From assembly GCF_002878395.1 (NCBI RefSeq), contig NC_061116.1:123015590-123079589 (forward strand): a DNA stretch of 64,000 nucleotides. The letters are read 5' to 3'. The stretch's first letter is position 1; each line of letters opens with the position of its first letter. The translations under genes were made by a program, and so were the position numbers. Source of the DNA: Capsicum annuum. Lineage: Eukaryota > Streptophyta > Magnoliopsida > Solanales > Solanaceae. The notes beneath the pieces were generated by a model. That model did no database searches and was not told the origin of the DNA. It worked only from the letters and a program-made list of their open reading frames with translations. This document shows, one piece after another, positions 23,960-35,079 of this stretch.

Positions 23960-24894
23960 TCCAACCATCGAGCACCAGCGCCGTCTTAACCCACTAATGT
24001 AAGAGGTGGTTAAGAAGGAAATTATTAAGTGGTTAGATATAGGAGTGTTTTACCCTATTTCTAACAGTAAATGAGTGAGACAGTCCTATGCGTGCCTAAA
24101 AAAAGGGCATAACTATTGTTACAAGTGAAAGGAATAAGTTGATTCCACTCAGGCCTATGACTAGGTGGAGATTTTTCATGGACTACTGCAAACTAAACTC
24201 ATGGACTTTGAAAGACCACTTCTTGATGCTCTTTATGAACCAAATGCTTGATTGATTAGCCGGAAAGAGATGGTAGTGCTTCTTGGATGGGTATTATAGA
24301 TATAACTAGATCTGTATTGCTCTTAAATATCAGGAAAAGATGATATTCACATGCCCATATGGCACCTTTTCATTTAAGCGGATGCCATTTGGGCTATGCA
24401 ATGCACCCGCTACTTTCCAGTGGTGCATGAAGTCTATTTTCTTAGATATGATGGAGAATACCTTAGAGGTGTTCATGGATGATTTCTCTGTGGTGGGAGA
24501 TTCGTTTGAGCTATATTTGGCAAACTTGAGTATGGCCTTCCAAAGATGTGTTGAATTCAGTTCGGAGCTTAATTGGGTGAAATGCCACTTTATGGTAAAG
24601 GAGGGCATTGTTCCTGGGCATAAAATTTTAGTAAAAGGGATAGAGGTTGATCGATCCAAGGTTGAAGTTATTGAGAAACTACCACCCCCCCATTCAGTAA
24701 AGGGAGTGTGTAGTTTTCTTGGACCTGCTGGCTTTTACCGGAGGTTTATAAGAGACTTTTCGAAGGTTGCAAATCCACTTTGCAAACTTTTAGAGAAAGA
24801 AGCAAAGTTCTCCTTCGATGATGATTTCTTGAAGGAATTTGAATGCCTTGAAAAGAAGCTTGTCGATGCCCTTATCATTGTTGTTCTGGACTAG
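23960..24894 (+). pseudogene. Element E: reverse transcriptase
   Basis: The N-terminal half (to 24330) is frameshifted, but KKEIIKWLDIGVFYPIS is readable. From 24340 an open stretch has FKRMPFGLCNAPATFQWCM, the catalytic VFMDDFSVVGDSF (24469-24507) and FLGPAGFYRRFIRDFSKVAN. Both catalytic Asp of FMDD are kept. One stop at 24892 separates RNase H. Confidence 0.85.
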
Positions 24895-25262
24895 TCAAAA
24901 CTATTTGAGATCATGTGTGATGCAAGCGATGTTGCCCTTAGAGATGTGTTGGTACAAAAGAAGGAAAAATTGTTTCATCCAATATATTATGTCAGCAAAG
25001 TACTGAATGGAGTGCAAAAGAACTGCATTGTCATTGAACAGGAACTCCTAGCTATAGCGTATGTTTTTGAGAAATTTAGGGCTTACCTATTTGGGACCAA
25101 GGTGGTGGTTCACACTGACCATGAAGCCTTGAGGTATTTGATGGCTAAGAAGGATGCAAAACCAAGGTTGATTAGATGGGTGTTTGTTCTACAACAATTT
25201 GACTTTGAAGTCAAAGATAAGAAGGTTTGTTAAAACTAAGTGGCAGATCATCTGCTAGAATG
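24895..25262 (+). pseudogene. Element E: RNase H
   Basis: [16 protein letters not shown], then [12 protein letters not shown], a central Glu in [15 protein letters not shown] and [14 protein letters not shown], which carry RNase H acidic residues. The end, VADHLLE, should read ADHLSR and follows two stops. Degrades RNA in the RNA/DNA hybrid. Confidence 0.85.
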
Positions 25263-26640
25263 GAAGGGGAGCAGGCAGTTAGTGATAAAATGGAGATAAA
25301 TGATGCATTTCCTGATGAGGATATCTTGGTTGCTGCTATGGAGAAAATGCCTTGGTACATTGATTTTGCAAATTATGTTGTAAGTGAGGTCATTACATAA
25401 AATCTTTCTTTCCATCAAAGAAAGAAATTCCTTCATGATGTGACACATTACTTTTGGGATGAATTGTATCTTTTTCGGTGAAGTGTTGACAATATTATAA
25501 GGAGATGTGAGCCGGAAATGGATGTATTATGTATATTGGAAGCATGTCATGCATCCCCATTTAGAGGTCACCATACAGGTGATCGAATGGCTAGGAAGGT
25601 ATTGCAGAGCGGCTACTATTGGCCAATATTGGCCAATATTGTTCAAGGATTCTCATGAGTTTATGATGAAATACAACCAATACCAGAGTCAAGGGTCGAT
25701 CTCCAAAAGACATGAGATACCTTTGACTAAGATACTTGAAGTGGAGTTGTTTGACGTCTGGAGCATCAATTTTATGGGTCCTTTTATAAGCTCGTATGGG
25801 ATAAAGTATATTCTAGTTGCTATTGACTATGTATCAAAATGGGTTAAAGTTGTTGCTTTGTATGATAATGAAGGAAAGAGGGTTGTTGCTTTTCTTAAAA
25901 GAAACATTTTCTCACTTTGGAGTACCACATACTATTATAAGCGATGGAGGACCTCATTTTTTCAACAAAGTGTTTCGAGCTGCCTCAGCAATATATGGGG
26001 TGAGACAGCATAGAGTAGCCACTCCATATCACGCACAAACTAGTGGGCAAGTGGAGGTATTGAATCGAGAGATTAAAGCTATCCTAGCTAAAATGGTGAA
26101 CGCTAGTTGGAAAGACTGGTCTCGAAAGCTCGATGATGCCTTAAGGGCATACCAGACTGCTTTCAAGACACCCATTGGCATGTCACTATTCCAATTAGTC
26201 TATGGAAAAGCATGCCACTTACCAATAGAGCTAGAGCACAAGTCTTTATGGGCCCTCAAAAGGTTAAATTTAAGTTAGAAAGAGGCAACAGAGCTAAGAC
26301 TGGAACAACTGAATGAGATGGATGAATTCTATCTCAGGGCATATAAAAGAGCAAACCTATATAAAGAAAAGATGAAGAAGTATCATGATTAGAGGATTGA
26401 GATATGAGATTTCCAAAAAGGTGACTTGGTGCTTCTATTTAATTCTAGACTCAAACTGTTCCCAGGTAAGCTTAAATCCAAGTGGTCAGACCCATTTAGA
26501 GTTAGTCAAGTCTACTCATCTAGAGTAGTAGAACTTGAAAATGAAGACAACAACAACTTCAAGGTAAATGGGCAATGAGTCAAACTTTATATCGATCTAA
26601 AAAAACTCGATGAAAATTATTGCTACTATCTATCTCGATG
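25263..26640 (+). pseudogene. Element E: integrase
   Basis: The zinc part (25530-25690) is split by a 10-base duplication at 25621-25640 that shifts the frame. The core begins DVWSINFMGPFISSYGIKYI, where the usual first catalytic Asp (IDFMG) is Asn. [13 protein letters not shown] keeps the second Asp, and [12 protein letters not shown] keeps the Glu. [19 protein letters not shown] and [20 protein letters not shown] are Athila-type. The C-terminal part runs to ~26580 with stops. Confidence 0.85.
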
Positions 26641-28087
26641 AAGTCTAAGGTAATCGAGATACCTGAGTCATGCCATGACGTTAAATCAGGCGCTACATAG
26701 GAGGCACCCATAATCCTCGTGATTGATCTACTCTAGGTATCCCCTAACCCTTAGTTCAATTTTTCTTTGATTTTAAGTTGAGGGTGTAGGGTGAGTTGTT
26801 GTTGTAAAATTTTGTAGTTGACCAGGAGAAATACAAGTACCTGAGGTAGTTAACATGGTTTTATTATTTTGTGAACACCTCACAAATGGTCTAATTCTTT
26901 AACTATGTGATTTCTATCTAATTATGACCAGTGTGCACTTTGTATGGTATTAGTTCTAGTGACTTAATAACCATTGCTAAATAATTGTATGAATTGGATG
27001 AGTAGTAACTTATGATATACTTGTGTGCCATGTGCGTGTGAGATTTTACTTAGTTTTCTTTGTATGTTGAATCCAGAACTTGCCCGGTTAGTCTTACCTA
27101 GGTTGAAGGATAGGGGTTAGAAAAGGATTGTAGGTCGTTTTGATGTTAGCCCACTTTAGCCTAAATGACCTTCCCTATATGTATAAGATCCCTTGATCCT
27201 TGTTTTGAGCCTGAATAGCTTATTCTTTTTATTATATATATCACCTTCCCATTTGTATCACAATGAACCTGTTTTGGCCCTAGTCCTCCTTGGACATTAT
27301 GCACCTTGACTTAGACAAATGGCCTAAGTTGAGGGTGAATATCATAGGGTTGCATGATGTAAAATTAGTATGAAAAAAGGTAGAATAAAATAAAAAAATA
27401 AAAAGCTGGGTATGGTGGAAAATAACAAGAAAAGAAAAGTTGTGAAAAAAAAAGAAGTGATTGTAGAAAGGACCGCACCCATCCTGAATATGTATGATCA
27501 AGAAAAGAGAAGAATAGAAAAAGGCTAATGAGTGAGACCCCAAAAGCTAGTGTAGTATCAAGGAGGCTTAGTCACTTTAAATATCATCGAGTATCATACC
27601 AGCCCCTAGCCTACATTACAAGCCAAAGAGAAGACCTATAGTGATCCTAACTGACCTGTCTGGAAATCTTGGTAATGAAAATAAGGGCAAGCCTATGGTA
27701 TTCGGCATACACTGATTGGAAAATTATTTTGAAAGTGAGTGTCTTTTGATTGTCCCCATGGTTACATAAGTGATGTCTGATATAAATGAAGTGGGACTTC
27801 TTTATAGTGAGGGCACATTGGTTATATTGCTAAGTGCTAACTTGTTTGGATAGTGTAGTCTTGGTACATGAATGGTTGTTGTTGTTGAACTGATGCCATA
27901 TCTTGATTCCTGTGTGTAACATTATTGTTCTTCAATAACATACACAGTTGTTTTTAAATTGATTGACCTTAGAGATGGTGAAGATGTTTTGAGATAATAT
28001 AGATGGTTGACTGCTGAATCTGCATTGTATCCTCTTGGTTGTGTTTTAGCTGCTTGAGGACAAGCAATTGTTTTAACTTGAGGGTGT
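26641..28087 (+). other. Element E: long 3' untranslated region and polypurine tract
   Basis: Non-coding. It starts with a conserved block (26664-26710: gacgttaaatcaggcgc, then gaggcaccc) also present in F and G. A second block at 27264-27310 (cctgttttggccctag, gcaccttgac) matches F at 31430-31480. It ends ttgaggacaagcaattg ... gagggtgt, the usual Athila run-up to the polypurine tract, directly before the LTR. Confidence 0.75.
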
Positions 28088-28267
28088 TGATGTGTGAGCA
28101 GATGCTAATACATTTGAGGCTTTTAACTGAGAATAATTGCAAAGTCTTAAGTAACTTCTCATTTTTGATTGTTTTCTCTTTGATATTGCAGTAAAAGTCA
28201 AGATACAAGAGAATCAATAATTATGAGAGTAAAAGAGTTGATTTTTGAGCAAGTAGAGAAGGAAGAA

Positions 28268-28556
28268 TAGCTGATGACTTGTCTGATAAGTCGTCAGCCT
28301 TGTGATAAGTTATCAAAGTTGTCATCAGGCTTAGACAGAGAATGTCCTTTAGCAGAATTTACAACGACATCTGTGATAGGCCGTCAGAAGTGTGATAAGC
28401 CATCAAGCTTGTTGTCAGGCTTAGGCAGGGAATATGTATGATAAGACGTCAAGCCTCATCATCATCCCAAGGCAGAGATTATCAAAGTGAAGAGGAGCTG
28501 ACGACATTCCTGATAAGCTATCAGACTCTGATAAGCCGTCACACACGTCGTCACCT
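28268..28556 (+). repeat. U3 short-word cluster (TGATAAGCCGTCA type)
   Basis: At least eight variants of a 13-base word: tgataagtcgtcag, tgataagttatca, tgataggccgtcag, tgataagccatca, tgataagacgtca, tgataagctatcag, tgataagccgtca. They are irregularly spaced, with tgtcaggcttaggcag-like text between some. The cluster ends ~50 bases before the TATA-like box. Confidence 0.8.
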
Positions 28557-28607
28557 GTCCGAGAAAATACTGTGATCTATGATTTTGTTTCCATAATTAG
28601 ACTGAAG

Positions 28608-28615
28608 TATTTAAA
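28608..28615 (+). promoter_or_regulatory. LTR TATA-like box (E/F LTR)
   Basis: TATTTAAA about 520 bases into the LTR, directly after the word cluster. It is the likely promoter of the element. Confidence 0.5.
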
Positions 28616-29527
28616 GCATATGTTATGGTTTTCATTGATGATCTTGGACATCTGGATCTCACGTTTTGAGCACTTTTCTCTTTATCTTCTGACTTTAATT
28701 CTTTAGAGAGATTATTACAATTGTTTTGGGATTTTCTACTGTGATCAAATCTGAGAAAAATTAGTTTCTATTCATCTTACTGTAAGATCATCTATCGAAT
28801 TATGAATTCAACTTGTTGTCTTGCACATTTTTATTATGAGTGGCTAAATTCCCCAAACCCGAGTTGTGGGATCTATGGGTTTGGGTTTGTAACGTAACTA
28901 AGTGTTCAAGATTCTAAAGGTGGTAGGACCTTCTTGTTAATTTCATTATTTGACATGCTAACTATTGGTTGCAAACAATAGACTTTACTTATGGGTGATT
29001 TGCTTGAGATAAGAAATCAACCCTAGTAAGAAGTGAATTACCAGCAGGGACTTGAAGCATTAAACTTCCATTTAATAATTAATGTTGTAACAAGATTAAT
29101 TAACTTGGGATAACATCTTGTTATGAAATATAAATTCCCTAAGTTCAAGCGAATTAGGTGATTAAGTATCTAAATAGGTTGAGAAACATTTAGACATAAC
29201 TTCGACAAGGATAGTCTATTGTTCCTACCTACCACAAGAATCTTGAACCGTTACTAGCGTCTGTCAAATCCCAATACCCATAGTGAACATAACCCTGGTT
29301 TTCCTTATCATATTGATTTCAAACACTGAATTGAGAAGTAATTATTTGTTACACTTCCAAAAAACCCCATTCATAGGAAATTGGTAACTATCAGTTGATT
29401 AAACCACAGATAACTCAAATTCACACCCTATTCCCTGTGGGATTAGACCCCAACCTAGTTGAGTTATATATTGACAACGATCACTTACATTCTAATAAGA
29501 GAGGTGTAGTTTGAGCGTTATAAAAAA

Positions 29528-29545
29528 TGGCGCTGTTGTCGGGGA
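29528..29545 (+). other. Primer binding site (Asp-tRNA), element F
   Basis: TGGCGCTGTTGTCGGGGA matches the Athila Asp-tRNA primer site TGGCGCCGTTGCCGGGGA except for two C-to-T changes, as expected from methylcytosine decay. It is five bases inside the LTR end. Confidence 0.85.
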
Positions 29546-29669
29546 ACAATTTGGTGTATTGACTTGGTTTGTAATTTTAGCTTACTTGCTTGAATTCATA
29601 CTTGTAAATATTTGTTTAGTTTATTTTTTTTATTTTCTTTTATTTTACTTTTCTCTCACCTTTCTTGAG

Positions 29670-30365
29670 ATGTCAGCCTGGATAGATGGTTTTTTAAGTG
29701 ATGATAATTCTTATGACGATTCTTGTTATTATTGTGGGGGACCATATTTTAAGGTTTACTGTCTAGATTTACCTGGAAGTGCATGGATGGGACCTTTACA
29801 ATATGATATGGATACTGTCCTACATACTGTAACTTGGTGTTTGGCTTGTGGTCAAAGTGATCATACTGAAGAAATGTGTGTTGTCATGATTCAAGCGAAC
29901 AAATTGATGAAACAAATTTTAGAGAATCAAGAACAACTATGGTTAAAGCTAAAGGAGTTACCACTCCCACCATGTTTATAGTGGCTAAACAAAGAAGAAT
30001 ATGAGGAGGACATTAGCCAATTTGAGGAGAAAACTCAAGAATCGCAACCAATTGATTGTCATTTTAATCTTGAGACCGACATTGGGAATGTGAATAAAAG
30101 TGAGTGTGTAGTATATAGTGTAAATTTTGAAGTAGAATTAGTTGGCCCTCACTCGAAGCAATTTTCCACTTTATGTTTAGATGATATCTTATCTATAGAA
30201 TCATCTAAAATAGTGGAAGAGTGTGAAGATGAGAAACAAGAATCCTATATTCTTTATTTTATACATGATAAGCAACATAAAAACACACTTCACTTTAAGA
30301 ACAAGTTGTTTACCGTGCATCATCCATTACTCGGCTTCTTAATCTTTGTACCATCTCCTTATTAG
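29670..30365 (+). pseudogene. Element F small protein with two zinc knuckles
   Basis: The ATG at 29670 starts MSAWIDGFLSDDNSYDD. The first knuckle-like motif is CYYCGGPYFKVYC (CX2C ... C; a Tyr sits where a His would be expected). The second is a complete CCHC, CLACGQSDHTEEMC. One stop at 29979 interrupts; the frame then continues to 30365 through acidic, Glu-rich sequence with FSTLCLDDILSIESSKIVEE. The frame is also open upstream to 29511 through a hydrophobic stretch, but MSAW is the better start. I infer a nucleic-acid-binding, gag-like helper. Apart from the one stop it is long and well kept compared with its surroundings. Confidence 0.65.
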
Positions 30366-32243
30366 CGAGGCAAAAAGTTGGATTCTAAGTTGAGGGTGAA
30401 ATTTATATCCTCAAGGTGGAGGAAAAATCATGATTAAGTCGTGCCGCGACACTAAATTTGGCTCTTCTTGGGAGACAACCAAAGCTAAGGTATTTTTTCC
30501 TTTTAGTTTACAGTCTTTAGTTTTTATTTCAAGTAGTTTTGTTTTTGGTTAAGTCACAGGTTAATGGGAAGTCTGAGTACCATAATCTTGCGCTAAGGAG
30601 CATGGCATAAAATAAGTGTGGGGTTCCAAGGATCTTCTCTATGTGAAGATGAATCTAGCTAGGCCTAGAGGACTCAGGGAGTATTTCTATTGCTTCATTT
30701 AAAAATTCACTTTGGGGAAAAAGTAGATTTTGAAGTGTTGGATGGGGAAATTCTCAAATTTTGGCTCAATTTAATTTATTTTTTTAGGTTTGGAATAAGT
30801 GAGGTATTCCTGTTGGTCCTATTTTTTATTATATTATGCAAGTGGGTTTGTTTGTAAAAGAATGTTGAATTGTGTGAATTGCTATTTTTAGACTCCTAGG
30901 CTCATGTTTGTGACTCTTGTAAGTATTGGCTTAATTTTGAATTTGTGCAATTGTTTGGTTGAGAGTCAATCATGATCAGTTATGAATTGAGCATGTGCCA
31001 TGTGCTTGTGAGATTTTTGTATATTCCTTTTTACATATGATGTCTAGAACTTGTCTGGTGTGTGTGTGTGAAGCAAAATAAAGAATGTGAGCTTAGGAGA
31101 TGATTTAGACATTTCTTTGATAGTCTTGTTTTATACCTTCTTTTGCCTACACTTGTGTATTATCTTAGTTAACCCCATTGAGAGTTTAGCCTTTTCTTTG
31201 GCAACCTCATATGTAGTCTAATCCCTTCTTTAATAGACCATGATTTGATCCAAAAAAATCCTAAGTGCTTTATAAAAAAAATTAAATTAGTAAGGAGTTT
31301 GTGAAATAAAAGGAGGAAGGTAAAAGTGAAACTCTAAAGAAGTTTTCATTGTGTATCCAAATTGTTATGGTTAGGAGCTATAGAAAATATGAAAGACAAT
31401 TCAATTTTTGGTGCCCAGTTTTTGTTATAATGAACCTATTTTGGCCCTGGTCCATTTAGGACAATGTGCACCTCAACCAAGTCGAATAGCTTTAGTCGAG
31501 GGTGGCTACTGTAGGGGTGCGTAACAACAAATGGTGTAAGAAGAAGATCTGGGAATTGATTTATGATATAAAAGGAAAGTACTCCTACCATAGTTTTTGT
31601 TAATACATTGAACAAAATTTGGGTAAAATGATTGATGTGTGAAAGTAATGAGTTGGGATAATAGAAGGTGATTTTGAGAAGTTTGTCATGTATTAAAGCG
31701 CTTGGGAGAGGTTAGTCACTATTCTTGGCCAAAATAGTTCCCACCCATTCCTTAGACTACATTACAACCCAGAAAAGACCTAATTGATCATAAGCGTTAT
31801 AGTCGACTATTAGTAGAGCATTATACTAAGGGCAAGCCTATGATTCATTATGTATAACTTGTGAATTCTTTGTGAGGGTGAGCATAATTTGATTCTTGTA
31901 CCCATTGTTATAAATTTCATTATTGTGAATATTTATGGGTAACTCTCTTTTTGTGAGGGGCACATGTTTGATGAATATGGGTGATTTGTAAGATGTCTTT
32001 AACTGAATTATGTGCATAAGTTTGCTACTTGTGGAGTCCATTCTTGAGGCTAGGATGTTTTGGGAGTAGGATTCTTGAGCTTTCAATTGTGTATAATAGG
32101 CTTAGTGTAGAAACTTGTATTCCATGTACTCATTCTAGTACTAGCTGAATTTCTTGCATATAGTAGAAGAGTAGATTCCCCAAATCATGATACTTAGAGT
32201 GATGAGTTGTTCGAGAACGAACAAGGCTTTAAGTGTGGGGTGG
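30366..32243 (+). other. Element F: 3' untranslated region and polypurine-like tract
   Basis: Non-coding, aligned to G 51760-53438. Shared landmarks are cgtgccgcgacactaaa at 30443, aagtcacaggttaatgggaag at 30553 (G: gagtcacaggcttatgggaag), gtgtggggtt near 30617, aaaagacctaattgatc at 31774, and ttaagtgtggggtgg directly before the LTR. Confidence 0.75.
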
Positions 32244-32952
32244 TGATGCTGGGTGTATTTATGCATTCTAGCATTACTATTATAACCCCTTTTAGCCTTG
32301 TTTTGAGGATGATTCTTATGCTATATGTTATCATAATTATATAAATAAGCATTCATGTGTAAAATTATGTGCTTACAAGTTTTAATGGTCTTTTTACATG
32401 AGTTTTGAGTCAATTTGAGCATTTAGAGTTCAACCGAGAAAACTAGTGTGCCTAGCTTGAGCTAGGTGTTGCCTAGTCTATTGTATTGAGTCCTAATGAG
32501 TTTTAATGATTTAATAAGGTTTTTATTATGTATTTATATGTGAAACAACTTAGTTATAATTTTCATATATCAATTAGATTAAGACAAGAGTAAAAATAAT
32601 GAGCCTAAGCTAAAGGTGCATTTAGCCTATGCATAGCTCGTGTTTTGAGTTCACCGACTTGGATGTTGTGTTGTTTTTCTGGTGTTTAATGATTTAATAT
32701 TCTTTTTTAATGGATCATGATGATATAATAATGATATAAAATTTTCAAATCAGGTGGAAACAACTCAATAAGGCTCGGAATGTCTCAACGAAACCAAAAT
32801 GCAGAAATTGACTCCATTTGGAGTCCTGAAATGTATTGAGCCATTGTGGGTGCGTAAACAGTCCAATGGACTCATTCAAGAGACAATTTATATATAATAG
32901 GCCAATTTTTAAGTAACACTGGTGCATGTAATGTTTTTTAGAGTTTGAGAAG

Positions 32953-33030
32953 GCACCGCGATGCGGTGAAATTGCGGTGAGATTCTGCAAATTGACAAGT
33001 GTCAATTGGCTTGTCACCGCGTTGCAAGGG
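32953..33030 (+). repeat. U3 short-word cluster (CACCGCGATGCGGTG type)
   Basis: Words caccgcgatgcggtg, attgcggtgag, gtcaccgcgttgc, plus a perfect inverted pair ttgacaagtgtcaa. It lies ~30 bases before the TATA box. Confidence 0.65.
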
Positions 33031-33058
33031 CCATCAAAAGTGAATTTTTTTCAGCAGA

Positions 33059-33066
33059 TATAAAAG
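33059..33066 (+). promoter_or_regulatory. LTR TATA box (F 3' LTR)
   Basis: TATAAAAG about 815 bases into the LTR, just after the GC-rich word cluster. Confidence 0.65.
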
Positions 33067-33896
33067 GAAAAAATTCTGAAACCATTAGGGTATCTTGTAC
33101 GTACTCTTTAGGGAAGCTTAGGAGCGGTGGAAAATGAGAGAAATCTCTCATTAAGGGTTCTTAACATTCTTGTAAACATCTTTCATTAGAACATTGATTG
33201 TGGGTATGATTTATTACTTATTCTTGACTATGAATTCAATACATATTGTTGATTTTCGTATCATGAGTTGAGCAAGATTTGCAAGACAATATGAACTTCT
33301 TGATAATTCTTCTATTATACATTTTTGTTTATTAGTTTCAAACAATGAACTAAGCCTAGTTTTTTATTTGCTAAGGAATAAGAAATCAATCTAATAGGAA
33401 GTGAATTATCAGCAGGGAAAGCGCTAAACTTTCTTTTAAATGATTAACACTGTGACAAGGTTAATCAACTCAGGATACGATTTGGTCAAGTATTAGCTTT
33501 CCTAAGTTCGGAAGAATTAGGGAATTGAAGACCTAAGTAGGTCAGGAGACATTTAGATTGTACTTGGACATTGATGATATGTTTTTCCTATCTGTTACAC
33601 AAATATTGAGCAATAGCTAATGCTTATCAATCACCAATACTCATAGTGAACACAACTCTAGTTTCCCATAACATTGTTTAAATTAAAGTGTTTATTAATG
33701 TTTATTCAACCATTAAAAACCCCCCATTTTATCTTTTCCTATCATTTGTTTAAATTCAACTTGTATCTATATTTTTAAATTAGTTTAATCGCCAGTCACA
33801 TTGTTCATTGTGGATTCGACCCTGACTCCAAGGTTGGGTAAATATATTGATGACGACCATCTTGCACTAAATTGACATGTAAGTTGAGCGTTATCA

Positions 33897-34301
33897 AATA
33901 CGAGGCAAACCCATCACGAAGTCCATGTTCACTTCTTCCCACTTCCAAGTAGAAATATGGAACTCTTGCATGAACCCACTAGGCTTTTGATGCTCTATCT
34001 TAATTTGCTGACATGTAGAGCACTTATCCACAAACTCTGCAATATATCTCTTCATCCCACTCCACCAATAGATCTCCCGCAAGTCGCAGTACATCTTTGT
34101 GGCCCCTGGATGAATAGAGTAGCGTGCACCATATGCTTCTGCAAGAATTTGGTGCCTTAAGTCATCTACACCTGGAACACATAGACTAACCTGACAACGT
34201 AAAATACCATCTCCCCCTTGGGAGAAAACCTGTACTTTCTGTTCCTTCACAGACTCTTTCAACATGACTAGACTGGGATCTCTATCTTGATTTTCTTTCA
34301 C
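33897..34301 (-). pseudogene. Element C: integrase N-terminal part
   Basis: The H2C2 zinc region is intact: HPGATKMYCDLREIYWWSGM and VDKCSTCQQIKIEHQKPSGF. The start of the catalytic core, WEEVNMDFVMGLPRI, keeps the first Asp; then homology ends at the F LTR boundary. D shows the expected continuation at 41530. Confidence 0.85.
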
Positions 34302-34401
34302 CTTTGAAACTAGAGATGATTCTTAACTAATCTGAACCCATATATCACCCTCTTCTGTATCGACTAAGAAAATGCCTAGTCTAGCAAGTTGATAGATTTC
34401 C

Positions 34402-34960
34402 TAAGCTAACTTCTTTTTACTGTCCTTAACATAAGCAACACTACCATAGACAGTCTACTGAGATCGTCGGCCACTACATTGGCTTTGCTCGGATGATAAA
34501 GGACACTCATATCATAATATTTCAAGTGCTCTAACCACCTTCTTTGATGAAGATTGAGGTCTTTCTGAGAAAAGACATACTGAAGGCTCTTATGATCTGT
34601 GAACACATCTACATGAACACCGTATAAATAATGCCTCCAAATTTTTAAGGAAAAGACCACGACTGCTAACTCAAGATCATGAGTAGGATAATTCTTCTCA
34701 TGGGGTTTAAGCTGTCTGGAGGCGTAGGCTATGACCTTACCATGCTTCATGAGGATACAACCTAAACCTACTCTGGATGCATAACAATACACTATAAAAC
34801 TATCTAAACCATCTGGAAGATCTTAGACTGGAGCTGAGGTGAGTCAAGTCTTCAAATCTTGAAAACTCTTCTCACAAGGATCTGGCCACTAAAACTTCAC
34901 CTTCTTTTGAGTTAATCTGGACATAGGAGATGCAATAGAATAAAATCCCTCAATAAATCA
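34402..34960 (-). pseudogene. Element C: RNase H
   Basis: [20 protein letters not shown], then [20 protein letters not shown] and [19 protein letters not shown]. The first Asp region (34800-34960) is broken by a shift. ADDLSR is ADALSR in relatives. Confidence 0.85.
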
Positions 34961-35079
34961 TCTGTAATAGCAAGCCAAACCCTAGAAACTCCTGATATGT
35001 GATGGAGAGATGGGTCTGGCCAATTTCTTGCTGCTTTGGTCTTTTGAGGTTCTACTCTAATGCCGTTTCTGGAAACGAT

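Larger units (their letters stand above)
21528..29522 (+). mobile_element. Element E: Athila-like Ty3 element, 5' truncated
   Basis: Order is gag, protease, RT, RNase H, integrase, long 3' untranslated region, polypurine-like tract, 3' LTR. Gag, protease and integrase are of the Athila type. The 5' LTR and gag N-terminus are cut off by the LTR of B. Many stops and frameshifts are present. Its LTR (28088-29522) is immediately followed by an Asp-tRNA primer site and a second internal region (F). Confidence 0.85.
28088..29522 (+). mobile_element. LTR between E and F (1,435 bp)
   Basis: Begins TGATGTGTGAGCAG after the E polypurine tract and ends ttgagcgttata before the Asp-tRNA primer site, so it acts as 3' LTR of E and 5' LTR of F. 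Its last ~650 bases align at about 70-75 per cent with the F 3' LTR (for example aagaaatcaa, gtgaattaccagcaggga), but its U3 is unrelated to it. Confidence 0.8.
29523..33896 (+). mobile_element. Element F: non-autonomous Athila-like element (internal region plus 3' LTR)
   Basis: After the LTR at 28088-29522 comes an Asp-tRNA primer site, one small zinc-knuckle reading frame, a 1.9 kb 3' untranslated region shared with G, and a 3' LTR (32244-33896) of the G type. There is no gag, protease, RT or integrase. It could only move with proteins from an autonomous relative. The right end abuts the integrase of C. Confidence 0.75.
32244..33896 (+). mobile_element. Element F 3' LTR (1,653 bp)
   Basis: Begins TGATGCTGGGTG, like the G LTRs (TGATRTTGGGTG), and shares U3 words with them such as tgcattctag, ccttgttttgaggatgat and gagaaaactagt. 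It ends gttgagcgttatca at 33896, where integrase of C starts. Its U3 does not match the LTR at 28088-29522. Confidence 0.8.

Noticed and set aside
27280..27543. Phe/His-rich minus-strand frame
   Set aside because: It lies in the E 3' untranslated region opposite an A-rich run and has no domain.
28268..28556. CRISPR-like array in the E/F LTR
   Set aside because: The repeats are 13 bases, imperfect and irregularly spaced, in a plant LTR; there are no cas genes.
29511..29669. N-terminal hydrophobic extension of the F protein as a signal or membrane segment
   Set aside because: It would start in the LTR end and read through the primer binding site; translation from ATG 29670 is more plausible.
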